Program-made: the position numbers and the translations under genes | DNA from: Prolixibacteraceae bacterium | GTDB lineage: Bacteria; Bacteroidota; Bacteroidia; Bacteroidales; Prolixibacteraceae | Assembly: GCA_027451165.1 (NCBI GenBank) | Contig: DAIDJX010000205.1 | Coordinates: forward strand, 1 to 6,105 | Direction of reading: 5' to 3' | Length of the DNA stretch: 6,105 bases | Shown: positions 5,929-6,105 of the stretch, piece after piece | Layout of the letters: each line of letters opens with the position of its first letter | How positions within the stretch are numbered: the stretch's first letter is position 1 | The notes under the pieces: model-generated | Told to the model about the DNA's origin: nothing | What the model saw: only the letters and a program-made list of their open reading frames with translations | The model's database searches: none

Positions 5929-6105
5929 TTAAACCGGAGTAACTCCTTTTTTCAGGATGATATTGCCGTATTTTGCCGTTTCGCCGGTCATCACCACCGC
6001 AAATGCCGATTTGGCCCTTTCATAAAAGGCAAACCTGTCAATCCGCAATATGGGCGCCACATTGGGATTGGTTATGAGGATGCTTTTCATATAGTCTGCT
6101 TCCAC
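5929..6105 (-). CDS. fucU: RbsD/FucU-family sugar mutarotase, C-terminal 58 residues (runs off right edge)
   Basis: The frame is open from the right edge (base 6105, on a codon boundary) to the TAA at 5931-5929. The visible end includes RFAFYERAKSAFAVVMTGE (24-42) and KYGNIILKKGV (45-55), which match the C-terminus of the RbsD/FucU family. The conserved TGE and YGN residues belong to the sugar-binding site at the subunit interface. These cytoplasmic enzymes catalyse anomer or pyranose-furanose exchange of L-fucose or D-ribose. The LKKGV ending favours FucU over RbsD, but the distinction is not certain, and the catalytic His near the N-terminus is outside the window. Full proteins are about 140 residues. 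It precedes the galM-type gene on the same strand, which suggests a shared sugar-utilisation locus. Confidence 0.85.
   Translation of the reverse strand: MEADYMKSILITNPNVAPILRIDRFAFYERAKSAFAVVMTGETAKYGNIILKKGVTPV

Overview
The window looks like an ordinary stretch of a Bacteroidota (Bacteroidetes) chromosome, probably from an environmental or uncultured Bacteroidales-like lineage. The evidence is: several lipoproteins with a Cys followed by charged residues; TAnnTTTG-type -7 promoter boxes with no clear Shine-Dalgarno sequences; an isoleucyl-tRNA synthetase of the Bacteroidota type (GIHH in place of HIGH); and a G-rich palindromic repeat of a kind I associate with intergenic regions in this phylum. 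The phylum call is an inference from these features; I could not run a database search.

Layout. Positions 1-1959 (minus strand) hold the N-terminal 653 codons of ileS, which runs off the left edge. Its last 22 visible codons do not look like IleS. They are encoded by a G/C-rich palindromic repeat that is open in frame. A short divergent promoter region (about 1960-2127) follows. Then comes the only plus-strand gene (2128-2853), an exported YiiX/YebB-like permuted NlpC/P60 (papain-fold, C92-type) hydrolase. Converging on it from the right is a two-gene minus-strand unit: a 335-residue lipoprotein of unknown function (3492-4499), then 6 bases later a 205-residue lipoprotein of unknown function (2868-3485). 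A strong hairpin terminator (4625-4661) separates this unit from a minus-strand sugar gene pair to its right. That pair is a lipoprotein aldose 1-epimerase (galM type, 4686-5816) and, upstream of it, the last 58 codons of an RbsD/FucU-family sugar mutarotase (5929-6105), which runs off the right edge.

How the genes relate. The two mutarotases suggest a sugar-uptake locus in which anomers or ring forms of a monosaccharide are interconverted on both sides of the inner membrane: the GalM lipoprotein in the envelope and the FucU-like enzyme in the cytoplasm. The rest of that locus would lie to the right. The lipoprotein pair and the C92-type hydrolase are envelope proteins with no clear link to it. 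ileS is housekeeping. I see no CRISPR array, tRNA, rRNA, transposase, phage gene or recognisable defence system. The most noteworthy signal is the palindromic repeat carried in frame inside ileS. No stretch longer than 300 bases lacks a gene.
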